From a virus: a DNA stretch of 47,651 nt. The notes beneath the pieces are model-generated. The model had not been told where the DNA came from and made no database searches. It worked only from the letters and a program-made list of their open reading frames with translations. Of the stretch, positions 14,252 to 22,000 are shown piece after piece; position 1 is the first letter of the stretch; the number at the start of each line of letters is the position of its first letter. The stretch covers positions 1-47,651 of IMG/VR virus record IMGVR_UViG_3300030688_001310. One strand, written 5' to 3'. Both the position numbers and the translations under genes were made by a program.

Positions 14252-15411
14252 TGATTGTCCACGGTGGGTGCATGGAGGTGATGGCCCAGATACCGAGCGA
14301 CACGTTCGCCTCTGCGGTCACCGATCCGCCATACCATCTGACGAGCATTGTGAAGCGGTTCGGGGCCACCGATGCCGCGCCGGCGAAGCATGGGACAGAC
14401 GGACTGTTCGCCCGCCGTTCGCGCGGGTTCATGGGTCAGAAATGGGACGGCGGCGACATCGCATTCCGGCCCGAACTTTGGGCCGAGGTGTTGCGGGTGA
14501 TGAAGCCAGGCGCCCATCTGGTCGCCTTTGGCGGATCCCGCACCTATCATCGGATGGCCTGCGCGATCGAGGATGCCGGGTTTGAGGTGCGAGACTGCAT
14601 CCTCGAATTGTTGAGCGCGGACGATATGGCGCGCGCTTTCCTGGAATCGCTGGATGCGGATCAGGCGAAAGCATTCGAGCGCCTGCTCGGTTCCAGCCAG
14701 CCGATCGGCAGCCTCGAATGGATCTATGGTTCCGGGTTCCCCCACTCCCACAATCAGAACGGTCGGTGGGAGGGGTGGGGTACGGCTCTCAAGCCGGCGC
14801 ACGAACCAATCGTCCTCGCGCGCAAGCCACTCGGCGAGAAGTCCGTTGCTGCGAACCTGGCGCGCTGGGGGACTGGGGCGCTCAACATCGACGCCAGCCG
14901 GGTTCTCGGACCTGAATATGTGGGTGAGGCGTTGGCAGGCCGCTGGCCCGCCAACGTCATCCACGATGGGAGCGACGAGGTATTGGCTGCATTTCCGGAT
15001 GCCCCAGGTCAACTGGCCCGCACCAGCAGCAGCAGTGAGGGCCGGAAGAACCAGAACACCTATGGTGAGATGCGCCGTGGGGCACCCGGCACCGAGATGA
15101 TTCCGCGCAAGGACCGTGGCTCGGCCGCCCGCTTCTTCTACTGCGCCAAAGCATCAAAGGCAGATCGAGGCGGCGACAATAGCCATCCAACGGTGAAGCC
15201 GTTCGAGTTAATGGAGTATTTATGCCGGCTTGTAACGCCGCCCGGGGGGACCGTTTTGGACCCTTTCTGTGGTTCCGGAAGCACCGGTAAGGCGGCATTA
15301 GCCAATGATTACAAGTTCTTTGGGATCGAAATGATAGAGGCTTACGCCAATATCTCGCATCAGCGAACAGGAGGGGCCTATTTGAGTGCGGAGGATTTTT
15401 CATTGATTTAA
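14251..15411 (+). CDS. Beta-class DNA methyltransferase (N6-adenine or N4-cytosine)
   Basis: 386 residues. Catalytic motif IV is DPPY at residues 25-28; the SAM-binding motif is DPFCGSGSTG at 337-346, after HPTVKP. Motif IV before motif I defines the beta class. It transfers methyl groups from SAM to DNA bases; the recognition region lies between about residues 100 and 300. No restriction endonuclease is adjacent, so it is probably an orphan enzyme that protects phage DNA or alters gene expression. The C-terminus SAEDFSLI is a variant of the DEDLI tail. Confidence 0.85.
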   Translation: MIVHGGCMEVMAQIPSDTFASAVTDPPYHLTSIVKRFGATDAAPAKHGTDGLFARRSRGFMGQKWDGGDIAFRPELWAEVLRVMKPGAHLVAFGGSRTYHRMACAIEDAGFEVRDCILELLSADDMARAFLESLDADQAKAFERLLGSSQPIGSLEWIYGSGFPHSHNQNGRWEGWGTALKPAHEPIVLARKPLGEKSVAANLARWGTGALNIDASRVLGPEYVGEALAGRWPANVIHDGSDEVLAAFPDAPGQLARTSSSSEGRKNQNTYGEMRRGAPGTEMIPRKDRGSAARFFYCAKASKADRGGDNSHPTVKPFELMEYLCRLVTPPGGTVLDPFCGSGSTGKAALANDYKFFGIEMIEAYANISHQRTGGAYLSAEDFSLI

Positions 15412-15496
15412 TGGTCGCTTAGCAGAGCATTAAACATCGCGCGCAACGAACGCGAGGGGTGCGAGACTGGGTTATACTCTACGTTCGGGGGTAAAT
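15412..15496 (+). promoter_or_regulatory. Intergenic region with -10-like TATACT
   Basis: TATACT at 15474-15479 precedes a GGGGGT site and the GTG at 15497. No good -35 element is visible, so the promoter call is weak. Confidence 0.3.
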
Positions 15497-15760
15497 GTGA
15501 CTGACAATAGCGAAAAAGATTGGACTATAGACGCGGCCGATGGCGAACGTCTTGCCAAATTCTACGTTAGATCAATGCGCGATAGCAGCGATGTATCGCT
15601 GTTGATCGGCCTTGTTCGCCAATGGTTTGGGGATATCGACGCGACGCAGATTGGATTTTTCACCGAACTCGCGACGCAGTTGGTGTTCGAAAAGGAGGCG
15701 GGGAGTACGGCGACAGAACCACCCTCCACCTCGAAAGTCGCGCTGCACATCGTAAAATGA
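15497..15760 (+). CDS. Hypothetical protein, 87 aa
   Basis: Starts at GTG 15497 behind GGGGGT. The product is acidic and helical (SDVSLLIGLVRQWFGDIDA, then FFTELATQLVFEKEAG). No recognisable family. It is the last plus-strand gene before the strand switch and converges with the membrane-protein gene ending at 15766. Confidence 0.5.
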   Translation: MTDNSEKDWTIDAADGERLAKFYVRSMRDSSDVSLLIGLVRQWFGDIDATQIGFFTELATQLVFEKEAGSTATEPPSTSKVALHIVK

Positions 15761-15765
15761 TCTCA

Positions 15766-16419
15766 TTAGGCGGCGGGACTGCCCGCCGCCGAGACTTTCA
15801 GTCGCATGTCTTGCTCGGCTTGAATGCGATCGATCAACGCGCCGATCTCGCCCGAGAACAACAGGGACGTCGGAATCGCGAAACCTTTGATGACCTGGCG
15901 TTTGCGCCCACGGGTTTCGCCCACCATTTCGATGAAACAGAGTTCCTGCATTTCGGGACGAGGGCGGCAGATGGTGACTGCTGCACCATGCATCATGGCA
16001 TCTCGATCGGCCAGAGTGATCAACTTGACCGCATCCGGCACAAACTCGGCTGTTTCAAAGGTTTGGCCGATCGCCTCTTGGATCCCCACCGGCAGGAAGA
16101 ACGTGCGCCGGCATGCGGCGTTGCATTCGATGATTTCCTGCGTGTAGGGATCCCGGGTCCATTCCGGGTGGGGGAACTCCACCCCCATGGCATCGATCTG
16201 TGCCTCAAGGCGCACGACCATCGTGCGCAACTCGGAGATATCCCGAATCGTTTGGTCGTGTTTATCCCGTTCTTCCTGAGCGCGCTTGTCGCGCTCAGTG
16301 TCGCGGCGGTTGAGTCGGCTGCTGGCAAAAGCCCACAAACCAGACGATCCAGCGATGGCAAAAGCGCCAGAAACCACCACTACGGATATATACTGACCAA
16401 ACGACATCGGGTCCGTCAT
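15766..16419 (-). CDS. Membrane-anchored coiled-coil protein of the lysis region
   Basis: ATG 16419 (MTDPMSF) overlaps the preceding stop (ATGA). A transmembrane helix spans about residues 9-29 (YISVVVVSGAFAIAGSSGLW), followed by a charged coiled coil (RRDTERDKRAQEERDKHD) and then a globular domain of about 130 residues that weakly recalls a PAS-like sensor fold. It is last in the lysis cassette and points the globular domain to one side of the inner membrane. A spanin-like or sensor role is possible; not assigned. Confidence 0.55.
   Translation of the reverse strand: MTDPMSFGQYISVVVVSGAFAIAGSSGLWAFASSRLNRRDTERDKRAQEERDKHDQTIRDISELRTMVVRLEAQIDAMGVEFPHPEWTRDPYTQEIIECNAACRRTFFLPVGIQEAIGQTFETAEFVPDAVKLITLADRDAMMHGAAVTICRPRPEMQELCFIEMVGETRGRKRQVIKGFAIPTSLLFSGEIGALIDRIQAEQDMRLKVSAAGSPAA
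15769..15790. terminator. GC-rich hairpin at the convergent gene ends
   Basis: Perfect 9-bp stem GGCGGCGGG/CCCGCCGCC with a 4-nt loop between the plus-strand gene ending at 15760 and the minus-strand gene ending at 15766. On the minus strand a T-run follows only after about 12 bases, so termination there is plausible. Confidence 0.45.
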
Positions 16420-16682
16420 TTCGCTGCACCGCACGCTTTATCGATGATCGCGTTGAGCACGATCACCTGTTGCTTGGTTCCCTCGGTATCCTCGTGGCTG
16501 AGTGACACCGGGGACAACGAAGCGCAAAGCGGGTCAATCCCGCCAGTGCCCTTCTGCGTCGTCGTCGAGGGCTGTGCGGGCGGTGCCGACAGGATTGGGC
16601 TTGGTGCTTGGCTCACTGGACTCCCGCAGCACGACAGCATCGGCGGCAGTACGAGTGCGAGCAGCTTCAGTTTCGATCGCAT
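16416..16682 (-). CDS. Rz1-like outer-membrane lipoprotein (o-spanin)
   Basis: 88 residues from ATG 16682, which has AGGAG seven bases upstream. It carries a lipoprotein signal peptide (MRSKLKLLALVLPPMLSC with a Cys lipobox) followed by a Pro/Ser/Thr-rich linker. The C-terminal DPLCAS ... LSHEDTEGTKQQV ... AC pattern is seen in many proteobacterial o-spanins. o-Spanins pair with an i-spanin across the periplasm to fuse the membranes at the last step of lysis. About half of the gene lies inside the reading frame of the upstream gene (16534-16827), as in embedded Rz/Rz1 pairs. Confidence 0.65.
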   Translation of the reverse strand: MRSKLKLLALVLPPMLSCCGSPVSQAPSPILSAPPAQPSTTTQKGTGGIDPLCASLSPVSLSHEDTEGTKQQVIVLNAIIDKACGAAK

Positions 16683-16827
16683 TGGCAGTCTCCTGCTGGG
16701 CGAGTTCGGTTTGGTTCGTCGCATTACTCGCGGCGAGATCGACCGGGGTAGGGTCCTTCTTACCGAAGAGGCTGGCGAGCAATTTGCCCGCCAGCCCCGC
16801 GACGAAGGAGATGATGGAGCCCCACAC
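16534..16827 (-). CDS. Putative i-spanin (Rz-like)
   Basis: 97 residues. The N-terminus MWGSIISFVAGLAGKLLASL is hydrophobic or amphipathic and could insert in the inner membrane. The rest is a helical, Ala/Glu/Thr-rich segment predicted to be coiled coil (NQTELAQQETANAIETEAAR). It overlaps the lipoprotein gene in another frame, the arrangement of Rz/Rz1 pairs. A holin or small structural protein cannot be excluded. Confidence 0.5.
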   Translation of the reverse strand: MWGSIISFVAGLAGKLLASLFGKKDPTPVDLAASNATNQTELAQQETANAIETEAARTRTAADAVVLRESSEPSTKPNPVGTARTALDDDAEGHWRD

Positions 16828-16831
16828 GGGC

Positions 16832-17242
16832 TCAGGCCGTCTTTTTGCCGGTCAGCAGATCGACGAGTTCCGCGCCGATCTTGCCAAAGCCGGTATCGGC
16901 GACATCGGTGTAGACCGTCTGGACCAGGCTCGAGGCAATGCCTACGACATCGGATTCCAGCGCCGCGATGCCGCCGCCGGTGATATACTTCAGCACCAGC
17001 GGGACGGTGTTCGCCAGCACGGCGGCGAACTTTTCCGCGCCGGTCTGCCCGGTCGACTCGACCGCCGAGACGTCATTGGCCACTGCGGTCCCGATATCGG
17101 TCTGCTTGAGCAGCGCGACGGCCTGCGCGGCGGTCGACGAGCCAAACGCCTTGAGCGCCGTGGCAGTGGTGGCACTGACGATCGGCGCCTCGGCCGAAGC
17201 GGTCTTGGTGAAAAAGCTCTCGATTTCAGTGATGAGCGACAT
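16832..17242 (-). CDS. Hypothetical Ala-rich protein of the lysis cassette
   Basis: 136 residues from ATG 17242 with a GGAG site; the longer frame from 17329 lacks one. The product is Ala/Thr/Val-rich (SATTATALKAFGSSTAAQA) with amphipathic helices and a late GGGIAALESDVVGIASSL. No clear transmembrane segment. It lies between the holin candidate and the spanins. Function unknown. Confidence 0.55.
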   Translation of the reverse strand: MSLITEIESFFTKTASAEAPIVSATTATALKAFGSSTAAQAVALLKQTDIGTAVANDVSAVESTGQTGAEKFAAVLANTVPLVLKYITGGGIAALESDVVGIASSLVQTVYTDVADTGFGKIGAELVDLLTGKKTA

Positions 17243-17297
17243 GGGTATTCTCCAAAAGCCCCGCTTCTGCGCGCTGGCGGGGTGGCAGCGGTCTCGA

Positions 17298-17531
17298 TCA
17301 GGCGGCCGGCGGCGCGCCGGAATTGTCATTGCGCACGGTCGCGATCAGCCCGCAGACGCAGGACGCGACGATCGCGAATTTGGAATATTGGGTTTGGTTG
17401 AAGCCGAGCACCCCGGCGACAGCAGCATATGCCGCCCACGACGAGGGTTGGTTCATCCTCTCAAGCGCGGGGATGATCCGCTGGCCTGCCGCTTTGAGAT
17501 CGGCGATGAGCGCCTGCTTCACGTTGGTCAC
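17298..17531 (-). CDS. Putative holin
   Basis: 77 residues from GTG 17531, overlapping the endolysin stop (GTGA). Two hydrophobic segments (about WAAYAAVAGVLGF and FAIVASCVCGLIATV) follow an amphipathic N-terminal helix, with a short C-terminal tail. Size, topology and position directly after the endolysin fit a holin, which forms the inner-membrane lesion that releases endolysin. Confidence 0.6.
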   Translation of the reverse strand: MTNVKQALIADLKAAGQRIIPALERMNQPSSWAAYAAVAGVLGFNQTQYSKFAIVASCVCGLIATVRNDNSGAPPAA

Positions 17532-18064
17532 TTGATCATCCCCTTCGCGGCTGCCGTGATCATGGCCGTGCGGCGCTCCCAGTCGCCGCCGAAGCGGGGG
17601 AAGCCTGGCCGGGTGTGGTAGAAAGCCGCCCGGGCGGCCTGATACTTGTCGATCAGGCTGTTCAGGCCGAATGCGGCGGCGTATTGCTGGATATCCTTGA
17701 GCGTCGTGTTGCCGATCCGCCCGTCGGCCATCGCGCCGACGATGTGCTGCAGCGCGACGGCGGCCTCATGCGGCCCAGCGTTGACGCCGAAATCGAACAC
17801 GCAGAGGGCCAGCGCCGCCGGCATCTTGTCGCATGCCAGCGCCGACCAGAAGTCAGTCCGGTAGAGAGGCGCCACCATGGCCGGTGTCAGATTCTTGATG
17901 TCCTGCACCGTGACGGGGTGCCCGACGTAGTGCGACCATTCGCCTATGGTCACCCCATGGTTGGTTGCGCCGCCGGGATCCTGCGGATCGTTCGCGAAGC
18001 CGCCTTCGTCGGCCGGCGACAGCAGGATTGCGAGGCACGCGGGAAAAGCGTCGGTGTTCAGCAT
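17528..18064 (-). CDS. Endolysin, GH108 lysozyme-like
   Basis: 178 residues. The N-terminal DEGGFANDPQDPGGATNHGV is the glycosyl hydrolase 108 signature; E20 is the likely catalytic Glu. The C-terminal part (about residues 95-175) matches the peptidoglycan-binding domain usually paired with it. It cleaves the glycan chain of peptidoglycan. No signal peptide is seen, so it depends on the adjacent holin. It is the first gene of the lysis cassette; palindrome copy 9 lies 28 bases upstream, inside a 33-bp hairpin. Confidence 0.85.
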   Translation of the reverse strand: MLNTDAFPACLAILLSPADEGGFANDPQDPGGATNHGVTIGEWSHYVGHPVTVQDIKNLTPAMVAPLYRTDFWSALACDKMPAALALCVFDFGVNAGPHEAAVALQHIVGAMADGRIGNTTLKDIQQYAAAFGLNSLIDKYQAARAAFYHTRPGFPRFGGDWERRTAMITAAAKGMIK

Positions 18065-18085
18065 ATCGCGGTCTCAAACGCAAAA

Positions 18086-18118
18086 ATAGCGGAGTCACTA
18101 AAAACGTGACTCCGCTAT
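18086..18118. terminator. 33-bp hairpin containing palindrome copy 9
   Basis: 13-bp perfect arms around a 7-base loop; on the minus strand it is followed by a run of T. It can act as a terminator after the gene at 18151-18474 and as a regulator of the lysis cassette. Confidence 0.6.
18093..18111. promoter_or_regulatory. 19-bp palindromic element, copy 9
   Basis: AGTCACTAAAAACGTGACT, perfect six-base arms, embedded in a longer dyad 28 bases upstream of the endolysin start. Confidence 0.85.
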
Positions 18119-18150
18119 CAGTTTGGGGATGGCGCCGCAAGTGAAACGTG

Positions 18151-18474
18151 TCAGCCGCCGAGTGCTTTGATCTTTGCGAAGATCGCCTGTGCGTCGTTGT
18201 TGGCAAAGATGCAGATCCGTTCGACCCGCGCGGCCATCTCGGCGTCAAGGTTGGGTTTGGCAGCCTGAAGGGCATCGACCATCGTCTGCCAGGATGCTGA
18301 TGTGCCGAGTGCGGCGCCCACTTGCGTCAGGGCCGCCAGAAGGGCTTGCTGGGTCGCGAGGGTTTGCGCGGCGGTGATCGCCGCTTGGCGGGCTTGCAGG
18401 CTCTCAAGGGTCTGCTGCTCGGCCGCAGACAGTGGTGTTGGGGTCGACGCAGGGGTAGTGGTGGTATCGGCCAT
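18151..18474 (-). CDS. Hypothetical helical protein, 107 aa
   Basis: Has a good GGAG site. The sequence is Ala/Gln/Thr-rich with long helices (LQARQAAITAAQTLATQQAL). It follows the tail fibre assembly-like gene and precedes the lysis hairpin, so it may be a tail-associated protein. No family recognised. Confidence 0.55.
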   Translation of the reverse strand: MADTTTTPASTPTPLSAAEQQTLESLQARQAAITAAQTLATQQALLAALTQVGAALGTSASWQTMVDALQAAKPNLDAEMAARVERICIFANNDAQAIFAKIKALGG

Positions 18475-18487
18475 TTGCTCTTCTCCT

Positions 18488-19033
18488 TCAGGTTGGCCAG
18501 GGCGCGCTGTCGATCTGCGCCATGGTTGTGATCGTGCCGCCGGCGATGCTGGTCAGGATGCCAGCGAGCGTCTGCCACACCGATTGCGAATAAATGCCCA
18601 CCGCAGTTGCGATCGGTGTGATCGCAACTGCCGGCAGCGGCGTGACCGTTCCATCGTTCGCCACCCAGTTGGTCGTGGCGTTGGGATTGAGCGACGCCCA
18701 CTGCTGGAGCGCCAGCCAATCGGCAAGTGAGGCGGCGCTGGCATCAGAGGCAAGACTTGTCGTGCCCCCGGTATAGGAACGGGCCACCGACTGAATCGCA
18801 GAGGCCTTGCCACTGGCATAGGCGGACAACTCGGCGATTGTCGGAGCCGGCGGAGCGTTGTGGACATAACCGGAGGGGGTCCATTGCCACAACCCATCAG
18901 CCGTCACATCGGCCGGCGGCGCAGCATCGACCGTCTCACCGGTTTGCGCTTGCAACTGAACGTGGGCGGCATCGGAGCAAATACCAGCGCGAAGCACGAG
19001 TCCCGAGATGCTGTCATAGACAAGATAGTTCAT
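18488..19033 (-). CDS. Putative tail fibre accessory/assembly protein
   Basis: 181 residues from ATG 19033, overlapping the stop of the tail tip gene (ATGA). The N-terminus MNYLVYDSISGLVLRAGIC and a short WQWTPSGYVHNAPPAPT segment resemble the N-terminal part of phage tail fibre assembly or DUF4376-type proteins. The C-terminal helical part (LADWLALQQWASLNPN) fits the same layout. The match is by pattern only. Confidence 0.5.
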   Translation of the reverse strand: MNYLVYDSISGLVLRAGICSDAAHVQLQAQTGETVDAAPPADVTADGLWQWTPSGYVHNAPPAPTIAELSAYASGKASAIQSVARSYTGGTTSLASDASAASLADWLALQQWASLNPNATTNWVANDGTVTPLPAVAITPIATAVGIYSQSVWQTLAGILTSIAGGTITTMAQIDSAPWPT

Positions 19034-22000
19034 TTTTTTAACTCGATGGTTGTGATTGACATATTGGCACACCGAGCCTGTGTGGTGAGCAAATTGGCAA
19101 CCTCAAGGGTCAGCGTGCGGTTGCCCGCCGCCGGGCTGATGGTCATTTCTGCAAACATAGAAGTCGTGGTAGAGGTCGTTGCCCCAACATAGATTGCAGT
19201 TCCGTCAAGTTTTAGAGTTACGTTAGCCTGTCCAGACGTATTAAATTGCGTGCCAAACAAAACAATAATTGGAGAACCGGAAGCGCTTATAGTTAAAGTT
19301 TGTATGGTGGATGTGGCGTTGCCTGCGATGTTAGTCTGTGCTGATGTAAATGAATTGTTAACATTGCTTATTGCGTTATTAGCCACGTTGATCGTGTTGA
19401 CCGTGATCGACTGCAAGAACAGCGTGCCGCTGGTGGCGTCGTAATAGAACGGCGTGATCGTCGGGTTAGCCGACGATCGAATGATGAACGAGGCAGCGTC
19501 GAAGACCACCGAACTGGTTATGGTGTTGCCGCTCGACGCATAGAGCACCATGCCGGCAATCGCGCCGTTGGCATTCACGGTCACGCCCCAGGTGCCATAG
19601 AGCGCGCCGTTCAGCGATGCCGTGGTCGACTGCAGCGTGGTGATGTTGGCTGAATTGCCGCCCACCGTCGAGGTCAGCGTCGAAAGCTGCGAGGCGGTGG
19701 TGTTGATCGAAGTCGTCAGCGACGAATAGTTGTTGCTGACCGTCGATGACAAGCTGCCCAGGTTGGTGGACAACGTCGAGATCTGGGCCGCCAGCGCGCT
19801 ATTCTCGCTGGCCTGGGCAACGCTCTGCGCGGTGATCGTGGCGTTGATGGCGCTGGCGGTCGCATCGTCGGTATAGGCCGTGCAGATGGTCCCAGATTCG
19901 ACCTTGAGCCGGCGCCATGCTGCATTCGTGTTGGTCCAAGCCCCGTTGCCCCAGATATCCATAACGCCGCGCGCATAGGCCACGCCGCCCGGCGGCGTTT
20001 GGTTGGGGATCTGCACCTCGGCCCAGTCTTGCCCCGCTGCCACTGCCGCCACTGCGGAATAGCCAAGGTGGCCATGGCTGGAATCGAGCCATTCGATGTA
20101 GAATCGAACCTGTGCCGCTGTGCCACTGTTGAGGGTCAAACCCCCGGCGAATAGTTCGGCCTGGATGCTGAGCGGTCCGGTGCCGCTATAAGCGACATCC
20201 TGATACCAAAGGACGCCGGAAGCGCTTGATCCGGTGGGTGTTTGAAAATAATCGCCCTCGCCATAGTTCCCGACTTGGGCACTGATCGCGGTCGGTCCCC
20301 CAGATGTCCAACCCTGCATGCCAAGCGCGCCGGTCGGGTTTTGCAGCAGGTTGGGGTTGGCATTGGTCGTGGCCTGCAGCGTCGCCAGCGATGCTGCGGT
20401 AGCGGCATTTGCATTCGCCAGAGCGGTATAGTTGCTGCCCACCAGCGCGGACAGGCTGCCATAGTTGGCGTTCAGCGTGCTGATCTGCGAGGACAGGGAA
20501 GAGTCCGCAGCCGCGCGCACGGTCGTCTCGTTGGAGAGAGCCGCCGCCGACGCCGAAGCGTTCGTGTTGACCGTCGCGGCGAGCGCCGTAACCTGCGACG
20601 CGAGGGCGGAGGTTGCGTTTGCCTGGGCTATCGATCGATTCTCGACGGTGGCATTGATCGCGCCGGCGGTCGCGTCGTCGGTATACGCGGTAGCGGGCTG
20701 CCCTTCTTCAATCTTGAGCTGCCAGACATCCATCCCGGCGCTGTTCGCGGCGAAAGTCGTGCCTGTGACGGCACCGAAACGAACCACATAGTAATTGGCA
20801 TTGGCGGGCGCTGCCCCCGTGGCCGCCTGTCGGTTCGTCGTTTGGGTATTCAGCGCCAGCGGTAGGTTGAACTCGCCCAGGTAATTGCCAGAGGCATCAA
20901 ACCATTCCACGCCGACGATCGCACCACGGGTGTCCCCTGTCGTCGCCGGGATTAGACCGTGCGTCTCGTACATCCCCGAAAGCGTCAACACCTGCCCAGC
21001 GTAGGTAGCATATTGGATGCTCGACAGGACATCCCCGGCAGCGAGGTTGGCACCGTGAAAATCACGACCGAATACCCCTCCGAGGTCTCGGTTTGTGTAC
21101 CCCACCCAGCCAGATCCAGCGGGGGCGACCCACGATGCCAGGCCCAGCGCACCGGTCGGGTTTTGCAACAGATTTGGACGAGGGGTGGCGTAAGCCTGCA
21201 GGGTGGAGACCTGCGAGACCAAGACCGAATTGTTATTCGCGGCGGTAGTCGCGTTGTTGCTGACGGTGCCGGTCAGATCGCCGAGATTGACCTGCACGGC
21301 GCTGATCTGAGCCGCGAGCGCGCTGTTCTCGGTTGCTTGGGTGGTCTGATTGTTCTCGACCGTCGCATTGATCGCGGCGACCGTAGTATCGTCGGTGTAC
21401 GCGGTAGCCACAGAGCCATGTTCGACCTTGATCTGCCAAACATTGAACAAAGCCGCCGACGCAAACGATGTGCCCGGCGGAGTGAACAGGATCACCCGGC
21501 CCGACACGGCATTGGCCGGCAATGTCCCAGTGCCCGAAGCTCGGCCATTGGTAGCCGTGTTAGGGCTATAGGCGATGTCGATCTCGCCGAGATAGTTCAC
21601 ACCGGAGTCGTAAAATTCGAGTGCAACGACGGCGCCCCGACGATCGCCCGACGTGGGCGGAGTGATGCCGGCGCTCTCGATATGGGCGGAGATCGTAAAC
21701 GGCCCCGGCTCCATCGGGATGGGGTCGCTCGTCCACGCATCGTAGCCCCCGTTGGTTGGTGTCCCCGAGTAGTTTTTGCCGAAGATATACCCCACCGAGG
21801 GGCTGTGGTAAGACACCCACCCCGACGGTCCGCTCCATCCCTGTGTCCCCAGCACCCCTGTCGGGTTGGGCAGCAGGTTTTGGTTGGGTGTTGCATAGGC
21901 GGACAGCGCCGAAACCTGCGTTGCCGTTGCGCTGTTGGCATTGGTCAAGGTCGCCACGTCATTGGTGACCTGGGATGACAGGGTGTCATAGCTGGCCTGG

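Noticed and set aside
15622-16983. 453-codon plus-strand frame across the lysis region
   Set aside because: Overlaps three supported minus-strand genes with good starts; no recognisable domain.
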